From Tabrizicola soli (lineage in GTDB: Bacteria > Pseudomonadota > Alphaproteobacteria > Rhodobacterales > Rhodobacteraceae): 64,000 nucleotides of DNA. Positions within the stretch are counted from its first letter, which is position 1. Each line of letters opens with the position of its first letter. Below are positions 34,694 through 42,589 of this stretch, piece after piece. The stretch is taken from positions 62,001 through 126,000 of the forward strand of contig NZ_JAEACP010000013.1 in the NCBI RefSeq assembly GCF_015999335.1. Direction: 5' to 3'. Below the pieces are notes generated by a model, which had not been told where the DNA came from, did no database searches, and worked only from the letters and a program-made list of their open reading frames with translations. The translations under genes and the position numbers were made by a program.

Positions 34694-35296
34694 CTATCCG
34701 CCGCGTCCCCAGCCGCCCCTGGCCCGGATCTCGGTCGAGGAGGCGTCGTTCATCGGCAGGTTCACGAAGGCCCAGACCGGGGGCTTGCGGCCCCGCAGCG
34801 TCTCGCCCCGCTGCGTGCGGTGTACCCGGAAGGCGCGGGCCGCCACGCTCAGCCGCGCGGCGACGCCCGAGCCCGGCCGCGCCAGCACCCCCACCGGGAC
34901 CGAGCGCAGGATGTCGCGCCAGCGGTCCCAGCGGTGGAACTGCACCAGGTTGTCCGCCCCCATCAGCCAGACGAAGGTGACGCCGGGATAAAGCGCGCGC
35001 AGCCGGTCCAGCGTGTCGGCCGTGGTCCGGGTGCCAAGCCCTGCCTCCAGCGCGGTGATCTTCACCCTGGGATGCCGCATCAGCGCCCGCGCCCGGGCCA
35101 GCCGGTCGGCCAGCGGCGCGGGCTGGCGCGCCTTCAGCGGGTTGCCGGGCGTGACCAGCCACCAGATCTGGTCGAGGGCCATCCGCTTCAGGGCCTCGCG
35201 GGTGATATGGACATGCCCCTCATGCGCCGGATCGAATGATCCGCCCAGAAGCCCGATCACCATTCCCCGGCGCGCCACCGGAAACCCTTGCCGCAT
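34694..35296 (-). CDS. nadD: Nicotinate-nucleotide adenylyltransferase
   Basis: A 200-residue nucleotidyltransferase of NAD synthesis (NaMN + ATP to NaAD). The signature [17 protein letters not shown] is at residues 15-31. [11 protein letters not shown] near 45, [16 protein letters not shown] near 108 and the C-terminal SSTEIR near 187 complete the family. Residues 1-11 form a short N-terminal extension; a second ATG at 35263 just before the motif is a possible alternative start, but the first ATG has a better-spaced AGGGAT. Confidence 0.93.
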   Translation of the reverse strand: MRQGFPVARRGMVIGLLGGSFDPAHEGHVHITREALKRMALDQIWWLVTPGNPLKARQPAPLADRLARARALMRHPRVKITALEAGLGTRTTADTLDRLRALYPGVTFVWLMGADNLVQFHRWDRWRDILRSVPVGVLARPGSGVAARLSVAARAFRVHRTQRGETLRGRKPPVWAFVNLPMNDASSTEIRARGGWGRGG

Positions 35297-35368
35297 AAGA
35301 CCATCCCTGTCCCTCGGCCGCCACTTGACCGCAAAGCCCCGGGCTTGACAATGGCGCGATGCCCCCGC

Positions 35369-35396
35369 GTAGGGTGGGCAATATTGCCCACCCTAC
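35369..35396. repeat. Dispersed palindrome family 1, copy 3 (perfect)
   Basis: GTAGGGTGGGCAAT and its exact reverse complement ATTGCCCACCCTAC form a 28-base perfect palindrome. It lies between the divergent nadD and GNAT genes, 17 bases before the GNAT start codon, and is the best match to the family consensus in this window. Confidence 0.85.
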
Positions 35397-35413
35397 TCCC
35401 CCGCGGAATCCAG

Positions 35414-35881
35414 ATGTCTCGCCCGCCGCCCTCCGCCGAGGTCACGATCACCCTGGCCGATCCCGCCGGGCCCGCGGCACAGCACTGCCTCTCCGCCTAT
35501 TTCCGCGAGCTCGACCGCCGCTTCCCCGGCGGCTTCGACCCCGGCCCGCCCGCCGATCCCGCCCGTTACCGCACGCCGCTCGGCGCCTTCCTGACCGCCA
35601 GCCGCGACGGCCGCCCCATCGGCTGCGTCGCGCTTTCCATCCCCGATGCCGAAGTCAAGCGCCTCTGGATCGCGCCCGCGGCCCGGGGTCAGGGCATTGC
35701 CCGCCGCCTGATGGCCGCCGTCGAGGACCAGGCCCGCGCCATGGGCCTTGCCCGTCTTCGCCTTGACACCAATGCCAGCCTGACCGAGGCGCTGGCCCTG
35801 TACCGCAGCCTGGGCTGGAGCGAAATCCCGAGCTACAACGACAATCCCCATGCCCAGGCCTGGTTCGCCAAGGAGCTCTGA
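35414..35881 (+). CDS. GNAT family N-acetyltransferase
   Basis: A 155-residue GNAT protein. The acetyl-CoA-binding motif A is seen in VKRLWIAPAARGQGIARRL (about 79-97), and the following helix and LRLDTNASLTEALALYRSLG near 118 form the C-terminal half. The acceptor substrate is unknown. Transcribed away from nadD; a perfect family-1 palindrome lies just upstream of the start. Confidence 0.88.
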   Translation: MSRPPPSAEVTITLADPAGPAAQHCLSAYFRELDRRFPGGFDPGPPADPARYRTPLGAFLTASRDGRPIGCVALSIPDAEVKRLWIAPAARGQGIARRLMAAVEDQARAMGLARLRLDTNASLTEALALYRSLGWSEIPSYNDNPHAQAWFAKEL

Positions 35882-35965
35882 CCCCAGCCGTCCAGCCGTT
35901 GCAGCCCAGCGCCTTCGTCGCTACATAGGCGCCAACCCCCCGAATGCCCTTATGGAGCCCGACCC

Positions 35966-37621
35966 ATGGCCAGCTATCAATACGTCTATCACATGGAGAA
36001 CGTCTCCAAGACCTACCCCGGCGGCAAGACCTGCTTCGAGAACATTCACCTGAACTTCCTGCCCGGCGTGAAGATCGGCGTCGTCGGCGTCAACGGCGCG
36101 GGGAAATCCACGCTGCTGAAGATCATGGCCGGGATGGACAAGGACTTCAAAGGCGAGGCCTGGGCGGCCAAAGGGGCCAAGGTCGGCTATCTGGCGCAGG
36201 AGCCCTATCTGGACCCCAAGCTGACGGCGAAGGAAAACGTCATGCTGGGCGTCGCCGAGCAGCAGGCGATCCTCGACCGCTACAATGAACTGGCGATGAA
36301 CTACTCGGACGAGACGGCGGACGAGATGGCTGCCCTGCAGGACCAGATCGACGCGGGCAACCTGTGGGAGTTGGAAGCCACCGTCGGCGTCGCGATGGAT
36401 GCGCTGCGCTGCCCGCCCGACGATGCCGACGTGACCACGCTTTCGGGCGGGGAACGCCGCCGCGTGGCGCTCTGCAAGCTGCTGCTCGAAAAGCCCGACA
36501 TGCTGCTGCTGGACGAGCCGACCAACCACCTCGACGCCGAGTCCATCGCCTGGCTGCAAAAGCACCTGATCGACTACAAGGGCACGATCCTGATCGTCAC
36601 CCACGACCGCTATTTCCTCGACGACATCACCGGCTGGATCCTGGAGTTGGACCGCGGCCGCGGCATTCCCTACGAGGGCAACTATTCCGCCTGGCTCGAC
36701 CAGAAGGCCAAGCGCATGGCGCAGGAAGCGCGCGAGGACAAGTCCAAGCAGAAGGCGCTGGAAAAGGAGTTGGAGTGGATCCGCTCCGGCGCCAAGGCGC
36801 GCCAGGCCAAGGGCAAGGCGCGCCTCACCCGCTACAACGAGATGGCGAGCCAGACCGTCACCGAACGCGCCACCACCGCGCAGATCATCATCCCGAACGG
36901 CGAGCGTCTGGGCAACAAGGTGATCGAGGTCGAAGGCCTGAAGAAGCATATGGGCGACAAGCTTCTGATCGAGGACCTGTCCTTCACCGTCCCGCCGGGC
37001 GCCATCGTCGGCGTGATCGGCCCGAACGGGGCGGGCAAGTCCACCCTCTTCCGCATGATCACCGGGCAGGAGCCGCCGGATGAGGGCACGATCAAGCTGG
37101 GCGAGACGGTGAAGCTGGCCTATGTCGACCAGTCGCGCGACGCTTTGGACCCGAACAAGAACGTCTGGGAGGAAATCTCCGGCGGGGCCGAGGTGATCCA
37201 TCTGGGCGACATGCAGATGAACAGCCGCGTCTATACCGGGGCCTTCAACTTCAAGGGCACCGACCAGCAGAAGAAGGTCGGGCTCCTGTCGGGGGGCGAG
37301 CGCAACCGCGTCCACATGGCGAAGCTGCTGAAATCGGGCGGCAACGTGCTGCTCCTCGACGAGCCGACCAACGACCTCGACGTGGAGACGCTGCAAGCCC
37401 TGGAAGCCGCCATCGAGGATTTCGCCGGCTGCGCGATCATCATCAGCCACGACCGCTTCTTCCTCGACCGGCTCTGCACCCATATCCTCGCCTTCGAGGG
37501 CGACGCCCATGTCGAATGGTTCGAGGGCAACTTCGAGGCCTATGAACAGGACAAGGTCCGCCGCCTCGGCCCCGACGCGCTGGAGCCGAAGCGGGTGAAG
37601 TACAAGCGGTTCGCCCGGTGA
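35966..37621 (+). CDS. ettA: Energy-dependent translational throttle protein EttA (ABC-F)
   Basis: A 551-residue soluble ABC-F ATPase with two ATP-binding cassettes. Walker A motifs are GVNGAGKST near 41 and GPNGAGKST near 351. Signatures are LSGGERRRVALC near 158 and LSGGERNRVHMA near 437, and both Walker B motifs (LLLDEPTNHLD, LLLDEPTNDLD) are intact. The inter-domain linker is rich in basic residues. EttA binds the ribosomal E site and gates entry into elongation according to ATP level. The TGA overlaps the GTG of the next gene by 4 bases. Confidence 0.95.
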   Translation: MASYQYVYHMENVSKTYPGGKTCFENIHLNFLPGVKIGVVGVNGAGKSTLLKIMAGMDKDFKGEAWAAKGAKVGYLAQEPYLDPKLTAKENVMLGVAEQQAILDRYNELAMNYSDETADEMAALQDQIDAGNLWELEATVGVAMDALRCPPDDADVTTLSGGERRRVALCKLLLEKPDMLLLDEPTNHLDAESIAWLQKHLIDYKGTILIVTHDRYFLDDITGWILELDRGRGIPYEGNYSAWLDQKAKRMAQEAREDKSKQKALEKELEWIRSGAKARQAKGKARLTRYNEMASQTVTERATTAQIIIPNGERLGNKVIEVEGLKKHMGDKLLIEDLSFTVPPGAIVGVIGPNGAGKSTLFRMITGQEPPDEGTIKLGETVKLAYVDQSRDALDPNKNVWEEISGGAEVIHLGDMQMNSRVYTGAFNFKGTDQQKKVGLLSGGERNRVHMAKLLKSGGNVLLLDEPTNDLDVETLQALEAAIEDFAGCAIIISHDRFFLDRLCTHILAFEGDAHVEWFEGNFEAYEQDKVRRLGPDALEPKRVKYKRFAR

Positions 37622-37926
37622 CGGCGACCGCGATCATTCGGGTGGCCGCGCTTGTTCTGGGCGCGGCCTCGCCTGTGGCCGCGCAAGATGCCGAAACGAT
37701 CGGCCTGCTTCAGGACGTGGCCACGCTCAACGCCCGCTGCCGTGGCGGATCGGGCGACGACAGCGAAACCTGGATGGCCTGCGGCGCGCGCGATTACGTC
37801 GGCTTCCTCCTGTTCCAGCGCGGCTATTGCCTTGGAAAGGAAGGCCAGGCCGGGTTCGAGATGGAGTGGCACCCCTGCGGCCCCGGCTCGCTCGCGGCCC
37901 CGAGGCCCGAGTTCGCGCGGCCCTAG
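37618..37926 (+). CDS. Small exported protein, unrecognised
   Basis: A 102-residue protein starting at GTG 37618, coupled to ettA by a 4-base overlap. A signal peptide is likely (AIIRVAALVLGAASPVAAQ, about 5-23). The mature part has four cysteines (NARCRGG, WMACGARDY, RGYCLGKEG, WHPCGPG) that could form two disulfides. I do not recognise the family. The overlap suggests expression together with ettA, although the products act in different compartments. Confidence 0.7.
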   Translation: MTATAIIRVAALVLGAASPVAAQDAETIGLLQDVATLNARCRGGSGDDSETWMACGARDYVGFLLFQRGYCLGKEGQAGFEMEWHPCGPGSLAAPRPEFARP

Positions 37927-38025
37927 CCTTCCCGTCACCCCGGCGCCTTCCCGGAACCGCAAGCCACCGCTCGCGTTTCCTTGCCAGCGGAGCCATTCCG
38001 GCCCCTTTCACGAAAGGCGCTTCCC

Positions 38026-38184
38026 ATGACCCTTGGCACGATCCTCCTCATCATCCTGATCCTGATCCTGATCGGCGCGCTGCCGACCTGGGGCTATTCC
38101 AGCTCCTGGGGCTACGGGCCCTCGGGCGTGGTCGGGCTGATCGTCGTGGTCCTTCTGATCCTTGTCCTGATGGGGCGCATCTAG
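38026..38184 (+). CDS. DUF3309 family membrane miniprotein
   Basis: A 52-residue protein with two hydrophobic helices around a Trp/Tyr/Ser-rich turn (PTWGYSSSWGYGPSG). It ends LVLMGRI, which is the DUF3309 pattern widespread in alpha- and betaproteobacteria. AAAGGCG stands before the ATG. Function is unknown; members are often found among general stress genes. It is followed by a family-1 repeat and another miniprotein. Confidence 0.85.
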   Translation: MTLGTILLIILILILIGALPTWGYSSSWGYGPSGVVGLIVVVLLILVLMGRI

Positions 38185-38188
38185 GCCC

Positions 38189-38212
38189 GTAGGGTGGGCA
38201 ATCCGCCCACCT
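38189..38212. repeat. Dispersed palindrome family 1, copy 4
   Basis: GTAGGGTGGGC-AATCC-GCCCACCT. The stem GGTGGGC/GCCCACC can form with an AATCC loop; the right end is truncated relative to the consensus. It lies 5 bases after the stop of the DUF3309 gene. Confidence 0.7.
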
Positions 38213-38255
38213 CCCCGCGCGTCCCGCACCTCCCACCAAGCGAAGGAGTCACCCA

Positions 38256-38333
38256 ATGAAAGGCGCACTTGCCTGGCTGATCGGCATCCCGATCCCGATC
38301 ATCATCATCCTCTACCTGCTCGACGTCTTCTGA
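38256..38333 (+). CDS. 25-residue hydrophobic miniprotein
   Basis: The frame ATG...TGA encodes MKGALAWLIGIPIPIIIILY plus LLDVF. A GAAGGAG ribosome binding site is placed 7 bases before the ATG, and the protein would be one membrane helix with a Pro-containing IPIPIIII core. The IGIPIPIII pattern resembles tiny conserved proteobacterial proteins that I have seen beside DUF3309-type genes; this is memory, not a search. It falls below the size threshold of most gene callers. Confidence 0.65.
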   Translation: MKGALAWLIGIPIPIIIILYLLDVF

Positions 38334-38367
38334 CGCCCTGCCCTGGGCGGCACGCCGCTGCCCGGGG

Positions 38368-38988
38368 CTACTCCAGCAACCCCAGCACCTCGTCGGCCAG
38401 CTTGCCGACCTCGCCTGCGGCCAGGCCGCGGACCTCGCAGGCCCCCAGCCCCTGGCCCAGCGTCTCGGCATAGACGACGCGCTGGCCAAGGCTCGCCCCT
38501 GCCACGCCGCCGACCTCGGCCGCCGCGGTCGCGACCTCGTCGCCCAGCCGCGTTCCCGCCTTGACCCGGTTCAGCACGATCACCGCCCGCCGCCCCTCGC
38601 GGCCGATCAGGTCGAAGACCCCGTCCGTCGCCCAGAGATCCACCATCGAGGCCGCGACCGGCACCAGCACCAGGTCCGCCTCGCGCAGCGCCGGGCGCAG
38701 GTCGGCGTCCACCTTGGGCGGCGTGTCCACGATCACCACATCGGCCTGCTTGCGCAGCTTCTCGCATTCATAGCCCACGCCCCAGGCCGAGGCGGTCGAG
38801 AAGTCCATCCCCGCCTCGCCCAGCCTCTCGCGCCGCGCCATGAACCAGCGGCCAAGACTGCCCTGGGGATCGGTGTCCAGCAGCGCCACCCGCAGCCCCC
38901 GGCGCCGGAACTCGACCGCCAGGTTGACGGCCAGCGTCGTCTTGCCGCTGCCCCCCTTCTGCTGCGCCACGGTCACGACCTTGCCCAT
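38368..38988 (-). CDS. Orphan ParA/MinD-type partition ATPase
   Basis: A 206-residue deviant Walker A ATPase (VAQQKGGSGKTTLAVNLAV, Lys near 10 and 16). The switch regions are LLDTDPQGSLGRWF near 40 and VIVDTPPKVDADLRP near 79. No parB or parS is adjacent, so it is one of the stand-alone ParA proteins often used for positioning cell components or plasmid-like partition. The start at 38988 gives the classical N-terminus. Divergent from cspA with a 235-base gap. Confidence 0.85.
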   Translation of the reverse strand: MGKVVTVAQQKGGSGKTTLAVNLAVEFRRRGLRVALLDTDPQGSLGRWFMARRERLGEAGMDFSTASAWGVGYECEKLRKQADVVIVDTPPKVDADLRPALREADLVLVPVAASMVDLWATDGVFDLIGREGRRAVIVLNRVKAGTRLGDEVATAAAEVGGVAGASLGQRVVYAETLGQGLGACEVRGLAAGEVGKLADEVLGLLE

Positions 38989-39223
38989 CGCGAATCCCCC
39001 TCTTGCCGCAGCGCAGCATAGCGCAAATCCGGGCCCGGCACAGGCCCCTGTAACCCCCCGCGCCGGCAAGGCTTGGATTCCCGCAGCTTTTGTGCGATCC
39101 TGCAAAAAGCGACGTTATCTTCTCGACCACTGTCTCCGACTTTCGGCCACAGCAATCGACCTAAAGCTGACGGGGCCGGGCCGCCGCACTTCCGCGGGCG
39201 GCACAACGACAGGAGACTTCACG

Positions 39224-39430
39224 ATGGCCAAGGGCACCGTGAAATGGTTCAATGAGACCAAAGGCTACGGCTTCATCGCCCCGGAAGGCGGCAAGAAGGA
39301 CGTGTTCGTCCACATCACCGCGCTGGAGCGTGCGGGCCTGCGCAGCCTGAAGGACGGCCAGCCGGTCACCTTCGACATCGAAGCCGGCCGCGACGGGCGC
39401 GAATCCGCCACCAACCTCGCGCTCGCCTGA
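39224..39430 (+). CDS. Cold-shock protein, CspA family
   Basis: A 68-residue single OB-fold cold-shock domain with RNP1 (KGYGFIAP, 13-20) and RNP2 (VFVHITAL, 28-35). It binds single-stranded RNA/DNA and acts as an RNA chaperone. AGGAG stands 9 bases before the ATG. The 235-base gap upstream, shared with the parA promoter, leaves room for a long 5' leader of the kind many csp genes use for cold regulation, but no leader structure was verified. A GC-rich terminator hairpin follows. Confidence 0.95.
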   Translation: MAKGTVKWFNETKGYGFIAPEGGKKDVFVHITALERAGLRSLKDGQPVTFDIEAGRDGRESATNLALA

Positions 39431-39439
39431 GCATTTCCC

Positions 39440-39470
39440 GGCCGGGGGCGGTCCGCCGCCCCCGGCCTTC
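39440..39470 (+). terminator. Terminator hairpin of the csp gene
   Basis: A perfect 12-bp stem GGCCGGGGGCGG/CCGCCCCCGGCC (39440-39451 with 39456-39467) with a TCCG loop is followed by only TTCT. It is 9 bases after the stop codon and abuts the convergent gene end at 39470. Confidence 0.7.
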
Positions 39471-39901
39471 TACATCAGCGTCATCGCCACGCGATCGCGC
39501 AGGACGTGGTCGTAGCCACGGCGAAAGCCCGCCTCGGACACCGGATCCGGCAGACAGACCGCCGTCCGCCGCCCCATCGGATAGGCCGGCACGTCGAAAT
39601 CCCGGCTGACCAGCATCACCCTCATCCGCGCCTCGGCCGCCACCAGCGCCGAAACCGCGCGGTGGGCGCCGGCCATCCCGCCGAAGGCGTCGCAATCCAT
39701 CACGAAAAGATCAAAGCCCAGCGGGTCGTCCACGACCGCCGCAAGGGCAAGGTCCAACTCGCCCTCGATCTCGACCAGGCTGCCATAGCTTGCCAGACGC
39801 TGCGCGCTCTCTCCCTCGGGCCGGTCGGTCAGCAGCATGACCCGAGCCCCTGCGGCCTGTGGAAAGGCCCCTTGTCCTTCGATCCCCGGAAACGTCTGCA
39901 C
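39470..39901 (-). CDS. Receiver-like protein of unknown function
   Basis: A 143-residue protein that reads like a degenerate response-regulator receiver. It has a beta-strand ending ARVMLLTDRPEG where the acidic pocket would be, and LFVMDCDAFGG near 65 at the phosphoacceptor position. RMRVMLVSRDFD near 95 and a C-terminal helix follow. The usual conserved Lys loop is replaced (VCLPDPVSEAGF). It may therefore not be phosphorylated. The start is GTG 39901 behind GGAGG. No kinase is nearby. Function unknown. Confidence 0.6.
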   Translation of the reverse strand: MQTFPGIEGQGAFPQAAGARVMLLTDRPEGESAQRLASYGSLVEIEGELDLALAAVVDDPLGFDLFVMDCDAFGGMAGAHRAVSALVAAEARMRVMLVSRDFDVPAYPMGRRTAVCLPDPVSEAGFRRGYDHVLRDRVAMTLM

Positions 39902-40026
39902 CGCGCACCTCCATTACCCTGGGCCTGCGTAATCTGGCATTGCAGCCAGCATTTGCCGTAAACAAGGAAACTTACAGGTAAAAATCAGATACAGCGCCAC
40001 ATTCCAGCACAGGTTGCCGGGCCAGC

Positions 40027-40098
40027 GGGGACGTCCCCGTCACGGTTGCACGAATTCGGTTTCCGGGAGTTGTTAACGGCTCATCCTCTCCTGTTAAC
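40027..40098. promoter_or_regulatory. Possible operator region upstream of the class II aldolase-like gene
   Basis: The 264-base gap 39902-40165 holds a 12-bp perfect palindrome GGGGACGTCCCC (40027-40038). It also holds two direct copies of TGTTAAC (40071-40077 and 40092-40098) whose starts are 21 bases, two helical turns, apart. The core GTTAAC is itself palindromic. This spacing is typical of paired operator half-sites. The bound factor is unknown. Confidence 0.4.
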
Positions 40099-40165
40099 CT
40101 ATTCCATCTCGGAATGCAGCCCTCGATGGGCCAAACTGGGTGCGAATCACCAGGAGATGATCGCG

Positions 40166-40912
40166 ATGAACCAGCATGCGAACCTTGCCCATTGGGACCT
40201 GCGCCAGGACCTTGCCGCCGCCTTCCGCTGGACGGCGCGGCTGAACCTGCACGAGGCGGTGGCCAATCATTTCTCGCTGGCGGTCAACCCCGAGGGCACG
40301 CGCTTCCTGATCAACCCGAACGGACGGCACTTCAGCCGGATCACCGCCTCCTCGCTGGTCGAGATCGACGCCAACGACCCTGCCACCATGTCGCGCCCCG
40401 ATGCGCCCGATCCCACCGCCTGGGGCCTGCATGGCAGCATCCACCGCGCCTGCCCGCATGCCGCCTGCGTCATGCATATCCACTCGATCCATGCCACGGT
40501 CCTGGCCAGCCTCGCCGACTCGCGCCTGCCGGCCATCGACCAGAACACCGCCATGTTCCACAACCGCCATGTGGTCGACGACCATTACGGCGGCATGGCC
40601 TTCGAGGAAGAAGGCGCACGCTGTGCCCAGCTTCTGGCCGATCCCAAGATCACCACCATGGTGATGGGCAACCACGGCGTCCTGGTGATCGGCCGCACCG
40701 TGGCCGAGACCTTCAACCGCCTCTACTATTTCGAGCGTGCGGCCGAGACCTATATCCGCGCCCTGCAGACCGGCCGCCCGCTCCGCACCCTGCCCGAGGC
40801 GATCGCCGAAAAGACCGCGCAGGAATGGGAGGCCTACCCCGGTTTCGCCGAGTCCCACCTGCGCGAGCTGCGCGCCATCCTGGACGCCGAGGATCCCGGC
40901 TACGCCGGATGA
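40166..40912 (+). CDS. Class II aldolase/adducin-like protein
   Basis: A 248-residue member of the class II aldolase/adducin family. The zinc site is in CVMHIHSIHATVLASL near residue 103-118 (HxHxxH), a further His in MGNHGVLVIG near 172, and an acidic residue in NLHEAVANHFS near 28. Family members are sugar-phosphate aldolases, epimerases or decarboxylases; the substrate is open. The start at 40166 has AGGAG at 10 bases; an ATG at 40157 lies too near it. Followed by choline sulfatase after 87 bases, suggesting a shared transcript. Confidence 0.82.
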   Translation: MNQHANLAHWDLRQDLAAAFRWTARLNLHEAVANHFSLAVNPEGTRFLINPNGRHFSRITASSLVEIDANDPATMSRPDAPDPTAWGLHGSIHRACPHAACVMHIHSIHATVLASLADSRLPAIDQNTAMFHNRHVVDDHYGGMAFEEEGARCAQLLADPKITTMVMGNHGVLVIGRTVAETFNRLYYFERAAETYIRALQTGRPLRTLPEAIAEKTAQEWEAYPGFAESHLRELRAILDAEDPGYAG

Positions 40913-40999
40913 CGGATATGGGCATCCCGGGTCGGTGAAGGACCAGACCCGAACCCCGCCGCGGGGCAGGAAGGCCGCAAGCAAGCGAAGGGCGCGCCG

Positions 41000-42505
41000 A
41001 TGGCCGAGAAGCCGAACCTCCTGATCCTCATGGTCGACCAGCTGAACGGGACGCTGTTCCCCGACGGCCCGGCCGGTTTCCTGCACGCCCCGAACCTGCG
41101 GCGGCTGGCCTCCCGTTCGGCGCGCTTCGCCAATTGCTACACCGCCTCGCCGCTCTGCGCCCCGGCGCGGGCCAGCTTCATGTCGGGCCAGTTGCCCAGC
41201 CGCACCCGCGTCTACGACAACGCGGCCGAATTCGCCTCGGACATCCCGACCTATGCCCACCACCTGCGCCGGGCGGGCTATCAGACCGCGCTTTCCGGCA
41301 AGATGCATTTCGTCGGCCCCGACCAGTTGCACGGCTTTGAACAGCGCCTGACCACCGACATCTACCCCGCCGATTTCGGCTGGACCCCCGACTACCGCAA
41401 ACCGGGCGAGCGGATCGACTGGTGGTACCACAACCTCGGCTCGGTTACCGGGGCGGGCGTGGCCGAGATCACCAACCAGTACGAATACGACGACGACGTC
41501 GCCTTCCAGGCGGTGCAAAAGCTCTACGACCTCTCGCGCGGGCAGGATCCCCGCCCCTGGTGCCTGACCGTCAGCTTCACCCATCCGCACGACCCCTTCG
41601 TCGCGCGGCGCAGATACTGGGACCTCTACGAGGGCGCGCCGGAATGCGAGCCGCCCGAGGGGCTGGCCTACGAGGGCATGGACCCCCACTCCCGGCGCCT
41701 GATGGACGCCTGCGACTGGAAGGGGCTGGAGATCACCCCGGACCACATCCGCCGCGCCAGACGGGCCTATTTCGCCAACATCAGCTATATCGACGACAAG
41801 ATCGGCGAGATCCTGGCGGTGTTGGAAGCGACGCGGCAGGAAGCCGATGTCGTCTTCGTCTCCGACCATGGCGAGATGCTGGGAGAGAAGGGCCTGTGGT
41901 TCAAGATGAACTTCTTCGAAGGCTCGGCCCGCGTCCCGCTGATGATCGCCGCGCCGGACATGCCCGCCGGACTGGTGGAAACCCCGGTCTCCTCGATCGA
42001 CCTCGCGCCGACGCTGGCCGCGCTGGCCGGCATCTCGATGGAGGAGGTCGCCCCCTGGACCGAGGGCGTGAACCTCCTCCCCGTCGCCCATGGCGCAAGC
42101 CGCGGCCCGGTCGCGATGGAATACGCGGCCGAGGGGACCATCACCCCGATGGTCGCCCTGCGCGACGGCGCCTGGAAATACATCCGCTGCCCGGCCGATC
42201 CCGAATTGCTCTTCGACGTGGCCAACGACCCGGGCGAGACGACCAACCTCGCGGAAGACCCCCGCGCGGCCCAGATCCTCGCCCATTTCCGTGCCCTCGC
42301 CAACGCCCGCTGGGACCTCGACGCCTACGACGCCCAGGTCCGCGAAAGCCAGGCCCGCCGCTGGGTGGTCTACGAGGCGCTTAGGAACGGCGCCTATTTC
42401 CCCTGGGACCACCAGCCGCTCCGCGCCGCCTCGGAACGCTACATGCGCAACCACATGGACCTGAACGTGCTGGAGGAGAGCAAGCGGTTTCCGCGGGGGG
42501 AATGA
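41000..42505 (+). CDS. betC: Choline-sulfatase
   Basis: A 501-residue arylsulfatase-superfamily enzyme that hydrolyses choline-O-sulfate to choline and sulfate. The cysteine that becomes formylglycine is in [15 protein letters not shown] near residue 53 (CxPxR), and the metal-binding Asp in [18 protein letters not shown] at 13. [16 protein letters not shown] near 294 completes the metal site. The N-terminal MVDQLNG and the C-terminal [10 protein letters not shown] resemble BetC closely. The convergent GMC oxidoreductase may act on the product, and carnitine genes nearby also yield glycine betaine. Confidence 0.88.
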   Translation: MAEKPNLLILMVDQLNGTLFPDGPAGFLHAPNLRRLASRSARFANCYTASPLCAPARASFMSGQLPSRTRVYDNAAEFASDIPTYAHHLRRAGYQTALSGKMHFVGPDQLHGFEQRLTTDIYPADFGWTPDYRKPGERIDWWYHNLGSVTGAGVAEITNQYEYDDDVAFQAVQKLYDLSRGQDPRPWCLTVSFTHPHDPFVARRRYWDLYEGAPECEPPEGLAYEGMDPHSRRLMDACDWKGLEITPDHIRRARRAYFANISYIDDKIGEILAVLEATRQEADVVFVSDHGEMLGEKGLWFKMNFFEGSARVPLMIAAPDMPAGLVETPVSSIDLAPTLAALAGISMEEVAPWTEGVNLLPVAHGASRGPVAMEYAAEGTITPMVALRDGAWKYIRCPADPELLFDVANDPGETTNLAEDPRAAQILAHFRALANARWDLDAYDAQVRESQARRWVVYEALRNGAYFPWDHQPLRAASERYMRNHMDLNVLEESKRFPRGE

Positions 42506-42513
42506 CGGTGTTT

Positions 42514-42579
42514 CGCGTGGGCAGATTGCCCACCCTACGAAACCGGCGCGCCTTGTAGGGTGGGCAATCTGCCCACGCG
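42514..42579. repeat. Pair of family-1 palindromes in inverted arrangement
   Basis: The element at 42514-42538 is the exact reverse complement of that at 42555-42579 (25 of 25 bases), with a 16-base spacer. Each arm is itself a family-1 palindrome. The pair lies between the convergent betC and GMC genes and could form either two short hairpins or one 25-bp hairpin, a BIME-like arrangement suited to bidirectional termination. Confidence 0.8.
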
Positions 42580-42589
42580 CGACCCTCGC

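Noticed and set aside
36301-36546. Frameshift or second gene within ettA
   Set aside because: The ettA frame is open through all ABC motifs at the normal length; alternative frames are shadows.
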